The notes beneath the pieces are model-generated. The model had not been told where the DNA came from, did no database searches, and saw only the letters and a program-made list of their open reading frames with translations. Shown one piece after another: positions 21,829 to 37,400 of a stretch of DNA of 64,000 bases (position 1 is the stretch's first letter; the number at the start of each line of letters is the position of its first letter). The translations under genes and the position numbers were made by a program. Origin of the DNA: Cyclina sinensis (taxonomy: Eukaryota > Mollusca > Bivalvia > Venerida > Veneridae); NCBI GenBank assembly GCA_012932295.1, contig JAAONU010000002.1:35895521-35959520 (forward strand), in the 5' to 3' direction.

Positions 21829-24339
21829 CTGATATTTACAAAAGACGTTTAATAACTTTTCTTAATTATGTTAAGATAGGCAATAAGCTACATTTATTTT
21901 TCAAATGTTTATAGAAAGTTATCATAACAGTGGAAACTGGAAACCATAACCCTGAGAATCATAATGATATAAGGCAACTGTCTGAGCTCACAGACATGAA
22001 ATTTATTTTTCTGCATATTTTTCAATGAACAGAATACACCGAGAAATGCAGAATATTCTTGCTAGAAACATGATTTCAGTCAGGAACCATAACCCTCAAT
22101 TTTAAATTTCACTTATGTAAGGCTACAAATAAGGCAGTATATCTTACTTACAATAAAAATTCAACCAGATTCCATCCTAAATTTGAATGATACAAAAAAG
22201 AAGAATTTTGATCTTTTACTCCTTATATTAGACATGCTACACAAAAGAATCAGATTTGCTGCAGCTTGTACTTTTACATAAACTTGTTTAAATAATAATA
22301 AAAAAGATATCTCTACCAACTATACAGATATAAGAATAAACTATAATGTATCTCATTGTACTGAATACAAAATAACCTATTGTAAAATGATGACATCAGA
22401 GGGAAGTATAATGACCTTAAACTATATTTTTAGACAGGCAGATTACACCAATCAGACTTACTGCAGCTCATACTTTCACATACTCATAGAAAAGTGTAAA
22501 AATGGTGGAAACTTTTACCTGATAACTCTCACTTGAATTATACTGATTAAAAACTCCATATAAAGCAGTATATTAATCTAAGTAACATAAATTTATCCTG
22601 TTTTTCTATCTTGAATCTACATGACAATGCAAGAAGAAGTATTTTGACCTTTTACTCTTATTTTCAGTAAGACTAATTATAAGAATCAGATCTGCAGCAG
22701 CTTATAGTTTTTCAAACATAGTATTCATAGAAAATGTTAATTATGGTGTTTAGTGTAACCATAACTCTCACTTGAATTATACCTATTTAAGACTTGATAT
22801 AGGGTAGTATATTAATATAAGTATTGAAATTAATCAGGGTTTTCTATCTTGAATTTACATGATGATACAAAAAGAAGTATTTTGACCTTTTCTCTTGATT
22901 TCAGACAGGCTACACATAACAATCATATTTGCAACAGCTTCTAGTTTTACATATATTATATTATTATTTTTTAAACAGGCAGATTATGGGCAGTCAGACT
23001 AAATGCAGCTCACACTTTCACATACTCATAAAAAAGTGTAATAATGGTGGAAACTTTAACCATAACTCTCATTTAAATTATAATGATATAAAACTTAATA
23101 TAAGGTTGTATATTATTATCAGTTTTGAAATTTTTCCTGATTTTCTATCCTGAATTACATGATGATACAAAAAGAAGTATTTTGACCTTTTACCCTTAAT
23201 TTCAGACAGGCTTCACTTAGAGTCAGATATGCAACAGCTTCTAGTTTTACATATATTATTATTTCTAGACAGGCAGATTATGGGCAGTCAGACTTAATGC
23301 AGCTCATACTTTTACATACTCATAGAAAAGTGTAATAATGGTGGAAACTTTAACCTGATAACTCTCACTTGAAATATACTGATTTAAAACTACATATAAG
23401 GCAGTATACTATTCTTAGTATTGTAATTTATCCTGATTTCCTATCTTGAATTACATAAAGATACAAAAAGAAGTATTTTGACCTTTTAATCTTAATTTCA
23501 GTAAGGCTGATTATAAGAATCAAATCTACAGCAGCTTATAGTTTTTCATATATTATATTCATAGAAAATGTTAAAAATAGTGTTAAGTATAACCATAACT
23601 CACTTGAATTTTGTTCATTTAAGCCAGCCTATAAGGCAGTATATTATAATTAGTGTTGAAATTAATTCTGTTTTTCCATCTTGAATTTACATGATAATAC
23701 AAAAACAAGTATTATGAATTTTACTCCTAATTTCAGATAGGCTCAACATCAGAATCAGATTTGCAACAGCTTCTAGTTTTACATACACGTGTATATTATT
23801 ATTTTTAAACTGGCAGATTATGGGCAGTCAGACTTAAATCAGCTCATACTTTGACATACTCATAGAAAAGGGTTATAATTCTGGAAACTTTAACCATAAC
23901 TCTCATTAAAATGAAGATATAAGACTTTATATAAGGTTGTATATTATCATTAGTATTGAAATTTATCCTGATTTTCTATCCTGAATTACATAAAGATACA
24001 AAAACAAGTATTTTGACCTTTAACTCTTAATTTCAGACAGGCTACACTAACAGTCAGATATGCAACAGCTTCTAGTTTTACATATATTATATTATTATTT
24101 TTAGACAGGCAGATTATGGGCAGTCAGACTTAATGCAGCTCATACTTTTACATACATATAGAAAAGTGTAATAATGGTGGAAACTTTAACCTGATAACTC
24201 TCACTAGAATTATACTGATCTAAAACTACATATAAGGCAGTATACTATTTCTTAGTATTGTAATTTATCCTGATTTTCTATCTTGAATAACATAATGATA
24301 CAGAAAGAAGTATTTTGAATGTTTACTCTTAATTTCAGA

Positions 24340-27300
24340 AAGGCTGATTATAAGAATCAAATCTACAGCAGCTTATAGGTTTTCATATATTATATTCATA
24401 GAAAATGTTAATAATAGTGTTAAGTTTAACCATAACTCACTTGAATTTTGTTCATTTAAGCCAGCCTATAAGGCAGTATATTATAATTAGTGTTGAAATT
24501 AACTCTGTTTTTCCATCTAGAATTTACATGATGATACAAAAACAAGTATTTTGAATTTTACTCCTAATTTCAGATAGGCTAAACATAAGAATCAGATTTG
24601 CAGCAGCTTGAAGTTTTACATATATTATTATTTTTTGAATGGCAGATTATGGGCAGTCAGACTTAAATCAGCTCATACTTTGACATACTCATAGAAAAAT
24701 GTTGTAATGGTGAAAACTTTAACCATAACTCACACTTGAATTATACTAATATAAAACTACATAAAAGGCAGTATATTATTCTTAGTATTGAAAATTATCC
24801 TGATTTTATATCTTGAATTACATAATGATACAAAAACAAGTATTTTGAATTTTACTCCTAATTTCAGATAGGCTCAACATAAGAATCAGATTTGCAACAG
24901 CTTCTAGTTTTACATATATTATTATTTTTGAACAGGCAGATTATGGGCAGTCAGACTTAATGCAGCTCATACTTTCACATACTCATAGAAAAGTGTTATA
25001 ATTCTGGAAACTTTAACCATAACTCTCATTAAAATGAAGATATAAGACTTTATATAAGGTTGTATATTATCATTAGTATTGAAATTTATCCTGATTTTCT
25101 ATCCTGAATTACATAAAGATACAAAAAGAAGTATTTTGACCTTTTAATCTTAATTTCAGAAAGGCTGATTATATGAATCAAATCTACAGCAGCTTATAGT
25201 TTTTCATATATTATATTCATAGAAAATATAATAACAGTGTTAAGTATAACCATAACTCACTTGAATTATGTTGATTTAAGCCAGCCTATAAGGCAGTATA
25301 TTATAATTAGTGTTGAAATTAATTCTGTTTTTCCATCTTGAATTTACATGATAATACAAAAACAAGTATTATGAATTTTACTCCTAATTTCAGATAGGCT
25401 CAACATCAGAATCAGATTTGCAACAGCTTCTAGTTTTACATATATTATTATTTTTAAACAGGCAGATTATGGGCAGTCAGACTTAATGCAGCTCATACTT
25501 TGACATACTCATAGAAAAGTGTTATAATTCTGGAAACTTTAACCATAACTCTCATTAAAATAAAGATATAAGACTTTATATAAGGTTGTATATTATCATT
25601 AGTATTGAAATTTATCCTGATTTTCTATCCTGAATGACATGATGATACAAAAAGAAGTATTTTGACCTTTAACTCTTAATTTCAGACAGGCTACACTAAC
25701 AGTCAGATATGCAACAGCTTCTAGTTTTACATATATTATATTATTATTTTAAGACAGGCAGATTTTGGGCGGTCAGACTTAATGCAGCTCATACTTTTAC
25801 ATACATATAGAAAAGTGTAATAATGGTGGAAACTTTAACCTGATAACTCTCACTAGAATTATACTGATCTTAAACTACATATAAGGCAGTATACTATTCT
25901 TAGTATTGCAATTTATCCTGATTTTCTATCTTGAATAACAAAATGATACAGAAAGAAGTATTTTGAACGTTTACTCTTAATTTCAGAAAGGCTGATTATA
26001 AGAATCAAATCTACAGCAGCTTATAGTTTTTCATATATTATATTCATAGAAAATGTTAATAATAGTGTTAAGTTTAACCATAACTCACTTGAATTTTGTT
26101 CATTTAAGCCAGCCTATAAGGCAGTATATTATAATTAGTGTTGAAATTAATTCTGTTTTTCCATCTAGAATTTACATGATGATACAAAAACAAGTATTTT
26201 GAATTTTACTCCTAATTTCAGATAGGCTAAACATAAGAATCAGATTTGCAGCAGCTTGAAGTTTTACATATATTATTATTTTTAGACAGGCAGATTATGG
26301 GCAGTCAGACTTAAATCAGCTCATACTTTGACATACTCATAGAAAAGTGTTATAATGGTGAAAACTTTAACCATAACTCACACTTGAATTATATTAATAT
26401 AAAACTACATAACAGGCAGAATATTATTCTTAGTATTGAAAATTATCCTGATTTTATATCTTGAATTACATAATGATACAAAAAGAAGTATTTTGAATTT
26501 TACTCCTAATTTCAGATAGGCTAAACATAAGAATCAGATTTGCAACAGCTTCTAGTTTTACATACACGTGTATATTATTATTTTTAAACTGGCAGATTAT
26601 GGGCAGTCAGACTTAATGCAGCTCATACTTTCACATACTCATAGAGAAGTGTAATAATGGTGGAAACTTTAACCATAACTCTCATTAAAATGAAGATATA
26701 AGACTTTATATAAGGTTGTATATTATCATTAGTATTGAAATTTATCCTGATTTTCTATCCTGAATTACATAAAGATACAAAAAGAAGTATTTTGACCTTT
26801 TACTCTTAATTTCAGTAAGGCTGATTATAAGAATCAAATCTACAGCAGCTTATAGTTTTTCATATATTATATTCATAGAAAATGTTAATAATAGTGTTAA
26901 GTTTAACCATAACTCACTTGAATTTTGTTCATTTAAGCCAGCCTATAAGGCAGTATATTATAATTAGTGTTGAAATTAACTCTGTTTTTCCATCTAGAAT
27001 TTACATGATGATACAAAAACAAGTATTTTGAATTTTACTCCTAATTTCAGATAGGCTAAACATAAGAATCAGATTTGCAGCAGCTTGAAGTTTTACATAT
27101 ATTATTATTTTTTGAATGGCAGATTATGGGCAGTCAGACTTAAATCAGCTCATACTTTGACATACTCATAGAAAAATGTTGTAATGGTGAAAACTTTAAC
27201 CATAACTCACACTTGAATTATACTAATATAAAACTACATAAAAGGCAGTATATTATTCTTAGTATTGAAAATTATCCTGATTTTATATCTTGAATTACAT

Positions 27301-29293
27301 AATGATACAAAAACAAGTATTTTGAATTTTACTCCTAATTTCAGATAGGCTCAACATAAGAATCAGATTTGCAACAGCTTCTAGTTTTACATATATTATT
27401 ATTTTTGAACAGGCAGATTATGGGCAGTCAGACTTAATGCAGCTCATACTTTTACATACTCATAGAAAAGTGTTATAATTCTGGAAACTTTAACCATAAC
27501 TCTCATTAAAATGAAGATATAAGACTTTATATAAGGTTGTATATTATCATTAGTATTGAAATTTATCCTGATTTTCTATCCTGAATTACATAAAGATACA
27601 AAAAGAAGTATTTTGACCTTTTAATCTTAATTTCAGAAAGGCTGATTATATGAATCAAATCTACAGCAGCTTATAGTTTTTCATATATTATATTCATAGA
27701 AAATATAATAACAGTGTTAAGTATAACCATAACTCACTTGAATTATGTTGATTTAAGCCAGCCTATAAGGCAGTATATTATAATTAGTGTTGAAATTAAT
27801 TCTGTTTTTCCATCTTGAATTTACATGATAATACAAAAACAAGTATTATGAATTTTACTCCTAATTTCAGATAGGCTCAACATCAGAATCAGATTTGCAA
27901 CAGCTTCTAGTTTTACATATATTATTATTTTTAAACAGGCAGATTATGGGCAGTCAGACTTAATGCAGCTCATACTTTGACATACTCATAGAAAAGTGTT
28001 ATAATTCTGGAAACTTTAACCATAACTCTCATTAAAATAAAGATATAAGACTTTATATAAGGTTGTATATTATCATTAGTATTGAAATTTATCCTGATTT
28101 TCTATCCTGAATGACATGATGATACAAAAAGAAGTATTTTGACCTTTAACTCTTAATTTCAGACAGGCTACACTAACAGTCAGATATGCAACAGCTTCTA
28201 GTTTTACATATATTATATTATTATTTTAAGACAGGCAGATTTTGGGCGGTCAGACTTAATGCAGCTCATACTTTTACATACATATAGAAAAGTGTAATAA
28301 TGGTGGAAACTTTAACCTGATAACTCTCACTAGAATTATATTGATCTTAAACTACATATAAGGCAGTATACTATTCTTAGTATTGCAATTTATCCTGATT
28401 TTCTATCTTGAATAACAAAATGATACAGAAAGAAGTATTTTGAACGTTTACTCTTAATTTCAGAAAGGCTGATTATAAGAATCAAATCTACAGCAGCTTA
28501 TAGTTTTTCATATATTATATTCATAGAAAATGTTAATAATAGTGTTAAGTTTAACCATAACTCACTTGAATTTTGTTCATTTAAGCCAGCCTATAAGGCA
28601 GTATATTATAATTAGTGTTGAAATTAATTCTGTTTTTCCATCTAGAATTTACATGATGATACAAAAACAAGTATTTTGAATTTTACTCCTAATTTCAGAT
28701 AGGCTAAACATAAGAATCAGATTTGCAGCAGCTTCTAGTTTTACATATATTATTATTTTTAGACAGGCAGATTATGGGCAGAAAGACTTAAATCAGCTCA
28801 TACTTTGACAAACTCATAGAAAAGTGTTATAATGGTGAAAACTTTAACCATAACTCACACTTGAATTATACTAATATAAAACTACATAACAGGCAGAATA
28901 TTATTCTTAGTATTGAAAATTATCCTGATTTTATATCTTGAATTACATAATGATACAAAAAGAAGTATTTTGAATTTTACTCCTAATTTCAGATAGGCTA
29001 AACATAAGAATCAGATTTGCAACAGCTTCTAGTTTTACATACACGTGTATATTATTATTTTTAAACTGGCAGATTATGGGCAGTCAGACTTAATGCAGCT
29101 CATACTTTCACATACTCATAGAGAAGTGTAATAATGGTGGAAACTTTAACCATAACTCTCATTAAAATGAAGATATAAGACTTTATATAAGGTTGTATAT
29201 TATCATTAGTATTGAAATTTATCCTGATTTTCTATCCTGAATTACATAAAGATACAAAAAGAAGTATTTTGACCTTTTACTCTTAATTTCAGT
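24340..29293 (+). repeat. Two tandem copies of a 2,477-bp higher-order unit
   Basis: Diagnostic variants recur exactly 2,477 bp apart: GATTTTGGGCGGTCAGAC at 25,761 and 28,238, TTTTTTGAATGGC at 24,631 and 27,108, ATAGAGAAGTG at 26,641 and 29,118, and the palindrome ACACGTGT near 26,564 and 29,041. Only scattered substitutions separate the copies. The unit is about three 826-bp trimers. Exact ends are approximate. Confidence 0.85.
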
Positions 29294-30289
29294 AAGGCTG
29301 ATTATAAGAATCAAATCTACAGCAGCTTATAGTTTTTCATATATTATATTCATAGAAAATGTTAATAATAGTGTTAAGTTTAACCATAACTCACTTGAAT
29401 TTTGTTCATTTAAGCCAGCCTATAAGGCAGTATATTATAATTAGTGTTGAAATTAACTCTGTTTTTCCATCTAGAATTTACATGATGATACAAAAACAAG
29501 TATTTTGAATTTTACTCCTAATTTCAGATAGGCTAAACATAAGAATCAGATTTGCAGCAGCTTGAAGTTTTACATATATTATTATTTTTAGACAGGCAGA
29601 TTATGGGCAGTCAGACTTAAATCAGCTCATACTTTGACATACTCATAGAAAAGTGTTATAATGGTGAAAACTTTAACCATAACTCACACTTGAATTATAC
29701 TAATATAAAACTACATAACAGGCAGAATATTATTCTTAGTATTGAAAATTATCCTGATTTTATATCTTGAATTACATAATGATACAAAAAGAAGTATTTT
29801 GAATTTTACTCCTAATTTCAGATAGGCTAAACATAAGAATCAGATTTGCAACAGCTTCTAGTTTTACATACACGTGTATATTATTATTTTTAAACTGGCA
29901 GATTATGGGCAGTCAGACTTAATGCAGCTCATACTTTCACATACTCATAGAGAAGTGTAATAATGGTGGAAACTTTAACCATAACTCTCATTAAAATGAA
30001 GATATAAGACTTTATATAAGGTTGTATATTATCATTAGTATTGAAATTTATCCTGATTTTCTATCCTGAATTACATAAAGATACAAAAAGAAGTATTTTG
30101 ACCTTTTACTCTTAATTTCAGTAAGGCTGATTATAAGAATCAAATCTACAGCAGCTTATAGTTTTTCATATATTATATTCATAGAAAATGTTAATAATAG
30201 TGTTAAGTTTAACCATAACTCACTTGAATTTTGTTCATTTAAGCCAGCCTATAAGGCAGTATATTATAATTAGTGTTGAAATTAATTCT
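28630..30289 (+). repeat. Two copies of the 829-bp trimer (B-A-A)
   Basis: CACGTG at 29,042 and 29,871 and ATAGAGAAGTG at 29,118 and 29,947 are both 829 bp apart, with near-identical sequence between. The match ends at about 29,460/30,289, where ATCTAGAATTT becomes ATCTTGAATTT. Confidence 0.8.
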
Positions 30290-33200
30290 GTTTTTCCATC
30301 TTGAATTTACATGATAATACAAAAAGAAGTATTATGAATTTTACTCCTAATTTCAGATAGGCTCAACATAAGAATCAGATTTGCAGCAGCTTGAAGTTTT
30401 ACATATATTATTATTTTTAAACAGGCAGATTATGGGCAGTCAGACTTAAATCAGCTCATACTTTGACATACTCATAGAAAAGTGTTATAATTCTGGAAAC
30501 TTTAACCATAACTCTCATTAAAATGAAGATATAAGACTTTATATAAGGTTGTATATTATCATTAGTATTGAAATTTATCCTGATTTTCTATCCTGAATTA
30601 CATAAAGATACAAAAAGAAGTATTTTGACCTTTTACTCTTAATTTCAGTAAGGCTGATTATAAGAATCAAATCTACAGCAGCTTATAGTTTTTCATATAT
30701 TATATTCATAGAAAATGTTAATAATAGTGTTAAGTTTAACCATAACTCACTTGAATTTTGTTCATTTAAGCCAGCCTATAAGGCAGTATATTATAATTAG
30801 TGTTGAAATTAATTCTGTTTTTCCATCTTGAATTTACATGATAATACAAAAAGAAGTATTATGAATTTTACTCCTAATTTCAGATAGGCTCAACATAAGA
30901 ATCAGATTTGCAACAGCTTCTAGTTTTACATATATTATTATTTTTAAACAGGCAGATTATGGGCAGTCAGACTTAATGCAGCTCATACTTTCACATACTC
31001 ATAGAAAAGTGTTATAATGGTGGAAACTTTAACCATAACTCTCATTAAAATGAAGATATAAGACTTTATATAAGGTTGTATATTATCATTAGTATTGAAA
31101 TTTATCCTGATTTTCTATCCTGAATGACATGATGATACAAAAACAAGTATTTTGACCTTTAACTCTTAATTTCAGACAGGCTACACTAACAGTCAGATAT
31201 GCAACAGCTTATAGTTTTACATATATTATATTATTATTTTTAGACAGGCAGATTATGGGCAGTCAGACTTAATGCAGCTCATACTTTTACATACATATAG
31301 AAAAGTGTAAAAATGGTGGAAACTTTAACCTGATAACTCACACTTGAATTATACTGATCTAAAACTACATATAAGGCAGTATACTATTCTTAGTATTGCA
31401 ATTTATCCTGATTTTCTATCTTGATTTACATAATGATACCAAAAGAAGTATTTTGAATGTTTACTCTTAATTTCAGAAAGGCTGATTATAAGATCAGATC
31501 TACAGCAGCTTATAGTTTTTCATATATTATATTCATAAAAAATGTTAATAATAGTGTTAAGTTTAACCATAACTCACTTGAATTATGTTGATTTAAGCCA
31601 GCCTATAAGGCAGTATATTATAATTAGTGTTGAAATTAATTCTGTTTTTCCATCTTGAATTTACATGATGATACAAAAACAAGTATTTTGAATTTTACTC
31701 CTAATTTCAGATAGGCTTAACATAAGAATCAGATTTGCAGCAGCTTGAAGTTTTACATATATTATTATTTTTAAACAGGCAGATTATGGGCAGTAAGACT
31801 TAAATCAGCTCATACTTTGACATACTCATAGAAAAGTGTTATAATGGTGAAAACTTTAACCATAACTCTCACTTGAATTATACAAATATAAAACTACATA
31901 AAAGGCAGTATATTATTCTTAGTATTGCAATTTATCCTGATTTTCTATCTTGAATTACATAATAATACAAAAAGGAAGTATTTTGATCTTTTACTCTTAA
32001 TTTTAGTAAGACTTATTACAAGATTCAGATCTGCAGCAGCTTACAGTTTTTCAAAAATTATATTCACAGAAAATGTTCATAATGGTGTTAAGTTTAATCA
32101 TAACTCTCATTTGAATTATTCCTATTTAAGACTAGATATAAGGCAGTTTATTATTATTAGTATTGAAATTAATCGGGTTTTTCTATCTTGAATTTACATG
32201 ACTAGTTTTACCTTTTACTCTTGATTTCAGACAGGCCTGATCCTGATTTTCTATCCTGAATTACAAGATGATACAAAAGGAAATTTTTTGATCTTTTACC
32301 TTTAATTTCAGACAGGCTACACTACGAATCAGATATGCAACAGCTTATAGTTTTACATATATTGTATTATTATTTTTTGACAGGCAGATTATGGACAGTC
32401 AGACTTAATGCAGCTCATACTTTCACATACTCATAGAAAAGTGTAATAATGGTGGAAACTTTAACAATAACTCTCACTTGAATTATACTAATTTAAAACT
32501 ACATATAAGGCAGTATATTTATCTTAGTATTATAAATTTATTCTGTTTTTCTATCCTGAATCTACATGACAATGCAAGAAGAGTATTTTTATCTTTTTAG
32601 TTTTATTTTCAGTAAGATTAATTATAAGAATCAGATCTGCAGCAGCTTATAGTTTTTCAAACATTATATTTACAGAAAATGTTAATAATGGTGTTCAGCT
32701 TAACCATAACTCTCACTTGAATTATACCTATTTAAGACTAGATATAGGGTAGTATATTAATATAAGTATTGAAATTAATCAGGGTTTTCTATCTTGAATT
32801 TACATGATGATACAAAAAGAAGTATTTTGACCTTTTCTTTTGATTTCAGACAGGCTACACTAACAATCAGATATGCAACAGCTTCTAGTTTTACATATAT
32901 TGTATTATTATTTTTAGACAGGCAGATTATGGGCAGTCAGACTAAATGCAGCTCATACTTTACATACTCATAGAAAAGTGTAACAATGGTGGAAACTTTA
33001 ACCTGATAACTCTCACTTGAATTATACTGATCTAAAACTACATATAAGGCAGTATACTATTCTTAGTATTGCAATTTATCCTGAGTTTCTATCTTGAATT
33101 ACAAAATGATACAAAAAGAAGTATTTTGAACGTTTACTCTTAATTTCAGAAAGGCTGATTATAAGATCAGATCTACAGCAGCTTATAGTTTTTCATATAT

Positions 33201-34499
33201 TATATTCATAAAAAATGTTAATAATAGTGTTAAGTTTAACCATAACTCACTTGAATTATGTTGATTTAAGCCAACCTATAAGGCAGTATATTATAATTAG
33301 TGTTGAAATTAATTCTGTTTTTCCATCTTGAATTTACATGATGATACAAAAACAAGTATTTTGAATTTTACTCCTAATTTCAGATAGGCTAAACATAAGA
33401 ATCAGATTTGCAGCAGCTTGAAGTTTTACATATATTATTATTTTTAGACAGGCAGATTATGGGCAGTCAGACTTAAATCAGCTCATACTCTGACATACTC
33501 ATAGAAAAGTGTTATAATGGTGAAAACTGTAACCATAACTCTCACTTGAATTATACTAATATAAAACTACATAAAAGGCAGTATATTATTCTTAGTATTC
33601 AAATTTATCCTGATTTTCTATCTTGAATAACATAATGATACAAAAAGGAAGTATTCTGATCTTTTACTCTTAATTTTAGTAAGACTAATTACAAGATTCA
33701 GATCTGCAGCAGCTTACAGTTTTTCAAAAATTATATTCACAGAAAATGTTCATAATGGTGTTAAGTTTAATCATAACTCTCACTTGAATTATTCCTTTTT
33801 AAGACTAGATATAAGGCAGTTGATTATTATTATTAGTATTGAAATTAATCAGGGTTTTCTATCTTGAATTAACATGATGATACAAAAACAAGAATTTTGA
33901 TCTTTTACCTTTAATTTCAGACAGGCTACACTAAGAATCAGATATGCAGCAGCTTATAGTTTTACATATATTGTATTATTATTTTTTGACAGGCAGATTA
34001 TGGGCAGTCAGACTTAATGCAGCTCATACTTTCACATACTCATAGAAAAGTGTAATAATGGTGGAAACTTTAAGAATAACTCTCACTTGAATTATACTAA
34101 TTTTAAACTACATATAAGGCAGTATATTAATCTTAGTATTATAAATTTATCCTGTTTTTCTATCTTGAATCTACATGACAATGCAATAAGAAGTATTTTG
34201 ACCTTTTACTCTTATTTTCAGTAAGACTAATTATAAGAATCAGATCTGCAGCAGCTTATAGTTTTTCAAACATTAAATTCACAAAAAATGTTAATTATGG
34301 TGTTTAGTTTAACCATAACTCTCACAAAAATATTCCTATTTAGGACTAAATATAGGGAAGTATATTACTATTAGTGTTTAAATTAATCAGGGTTTTCTAT
34401 CTTGAATTAACATGATGATACAAAAAGAAGTATCTGACCTTTTCTCTTGATTTCAGGCAGGCTACACATAACAATCAGATATGCAGGAGCTTATAGCTT

Positions 34500-37400
34500 T
34501 ACATATATTATATCATTACTTTTTAGACAGGCAGATTATGGGCAGTCAGACTAAATTCAGCTCACACTTTCACATACTCACAGAAAAGTTTAATAATGGT
34601 GGAAACTTTAACCTGATAACTCTGACTTGAATTATACAGATTTAAAACTACATATAAGGCAGTATATTATTCTTAGTATTGAAATTTATCTTGATTTTCT
34701 ATCTTGAATAACAAAATGATACAAAAAAAGTTTTTTTTTACATTTTCTTTAAATTTCAGTAAGGCTGATTATAAGAATCAAATCTACAGCAGCTTATAGT
34801 TTTTCATATAATATTTTCATAGAAACTGTTTATAATAGTGTTAAGTTTAACCATAACTCTCACTTGAATTATGTTGATTTAAGCCAACCTATCAGGCAGT
34901 ACATTGTAATATGTGTTGATATTTATCCTGATTTTCAATCTTGAATTACATGATGATAAAAAAGAAGTATTCTGACATTTTACTTTTAATTTCAGTAAGA
35001 CTAATTATAAGAATCAGATCTGCAGCAGCTTACAGTTTTTCAAAAATTAAATTCACAGAAAATGTTAATAATGGTGTTAAGTTTAATCATAACTCTCACT
35101 TGAATTATTCCTATTTAAGACTAGCTATAAGGCAGTTTATTATTATTAGTATTGAAATTAATCAGGGTTCTCTATCTTGAATTTACATGATGATACAAAA
35201 AGAAGTATTTTGACCTTTTACCCTTAATTTCAGACAGGCAACACTCAGAATCAGATATGCAGCAGCTTATAGTTTTACATATATTGTATTACTTTTTTTT
35301 GACAGGCAGATTATGGGCAGTCAGACTTAATGCAGCTCATACTTTCATATACTCATAGAAAAGTGTAATAATGGTGGAAACTTTAACAATAACTCTCACT
35401 TGAATTATACCGATTTAAAACTACATATAAGGCAGTATACTATTCTTAGTATTGCAATTTATCCTGATTTTCTATCTTGAATTACATCATGATACAAAAA
35501 GAAGTATTTTGAATGTTTACTCTTAATTTCAGAAAGGCTGATTATAAGATCAGATCTACAGCAGCTTATAGTTTTTCATATATTATATTCATAGAAAATG
35601 TTAATAATGGTGTTTAGTTTAACCATAACTCTCACTTGAATTATACCTATTGAAGACTAGATAAAGGGCAGTATATTATTATTAGTATTAAAATTAATCA
35701 GGCTTTTCTATCTTGAATTTACATGATACAAAAGGAAGTATTTTGACCTTTTTCTCTTGATTTTAGACAGGCTACACATAACAATCATATTTGCAGCAGC
35801 TTGAAGTTTAACATATATTACATTATTATTTTTAGACAGGCAGAGTATGGGCAGTCAGACTTAATGCAGCTCATACTTTTACATACTCATAGAAAAGTGT
35901 AATAATGGTGGAAACTTTAACCATAACTCTCATTAAAATGAAGATATAAGACTTTATATAAGGTTGTATATTATCATTAGTATTGAAATTTATCCTGATT
36001 GTCTATCCTGAATTACATGATGATACAAAAACAAGTATTTTGACCTTTAACTCTTAATTTCAGACAGGCTACACTAACAGTCAGATATGCAACAGCTTAT
36101 AGTTGTTCATATATTTTATTATTATTTTTAGACAGGCAGATTATGGGCAGTCAGACTTAATGCAGCTCATACTTTTACATACACATAGAAAAGTGTAATA
36201 ATGGTGGAAACTTTAAACTGACAACTCTCATTTGAATTATACTGATTTAAAACTACATATAAGGCAGTATACTATTCTTAGTATTGCAATTTATCCTGAT
36301 TTTTTATCTTGAATTACATAATGATACCAAAAGAAGTATTTTGAATGTTTACTCTTAATTTCAGAAAGGCTGATTATAAGATCAGATCTACAGCAGCTTA
36401 TAGTTTTTCATATATTATATTCATAAAAAATGTTAATAATAGTGTTAAGTTTAACCATAACTCACTTGAATATTGTTGATTTAAGCCAACCTATAAGGCA
36501 GTATATTATAATTAGTGTTGAAATTAATTCTGTTTTTTCATCTTGAATTTACATGATGATACAAAAACAAGTATTTTGAATTTTACTCCTAATTTCAGAT
36601 AGGCTTAACATAAGAATCAGATTTGCAGCAGCTTGAAGTTTTACATATATTATTATTTTTAAACAGGCAGATTATGGGCAGTCAGACTTAAATCAGCTCA
36701 TACTTTGACATACTCATAGAAAAGTGTTATAATGGTGAAAACTTTAACCATAACTCTCACTTGAATTATACAAATATAAAACTACATAAAAGGCAGTATA
36801 TTATTCTTAGTATTCAAATTTATCCTGATTTTATATCTTGAATTACATAATGATAGAAAAAGGAAGTATTTTGATCTTTTACTCTTAATTTTAGTATGAC
36901 TAATTATAAGATTCAGATCTGCAGCAGCTTACAGTTTTTCAAAAATTATATTCACAGAAAATGTTAATAATGGTGTTAAGTTTAATCATAACTCTCACTT
37001 GAATTATTCCTATTTAAGACTAGATATAAGGCAGTTTATTATTATTAGTATTGTAATTAATCAGGGTTTTCTATCTTGAATTAACATGATGATACAAAAG
37101 GAAGTATTTTGACCTTTTTCTCTTGATTTCAGACAGGCTACACTAAGAATCAGATATGCAGCAGCTTATAGTTTTACATATATTGTATTATTATTTTTTG
37201 ACAGGCAGATTATAGGCAGTCAGACTAAATGTAGCTCATACTTTTACATACTCATAGAAAAGTGTAATAATGGTGGAAACTTTAACAATAACTCTCACTT
37301 GAATTATACTAATTTAAAACTACATATAAGGCAGTATATTAATCTTAGTATTATAAATTTATCCTGTTTTTCTATCTTGAATCTACATGACAATGCAAGA

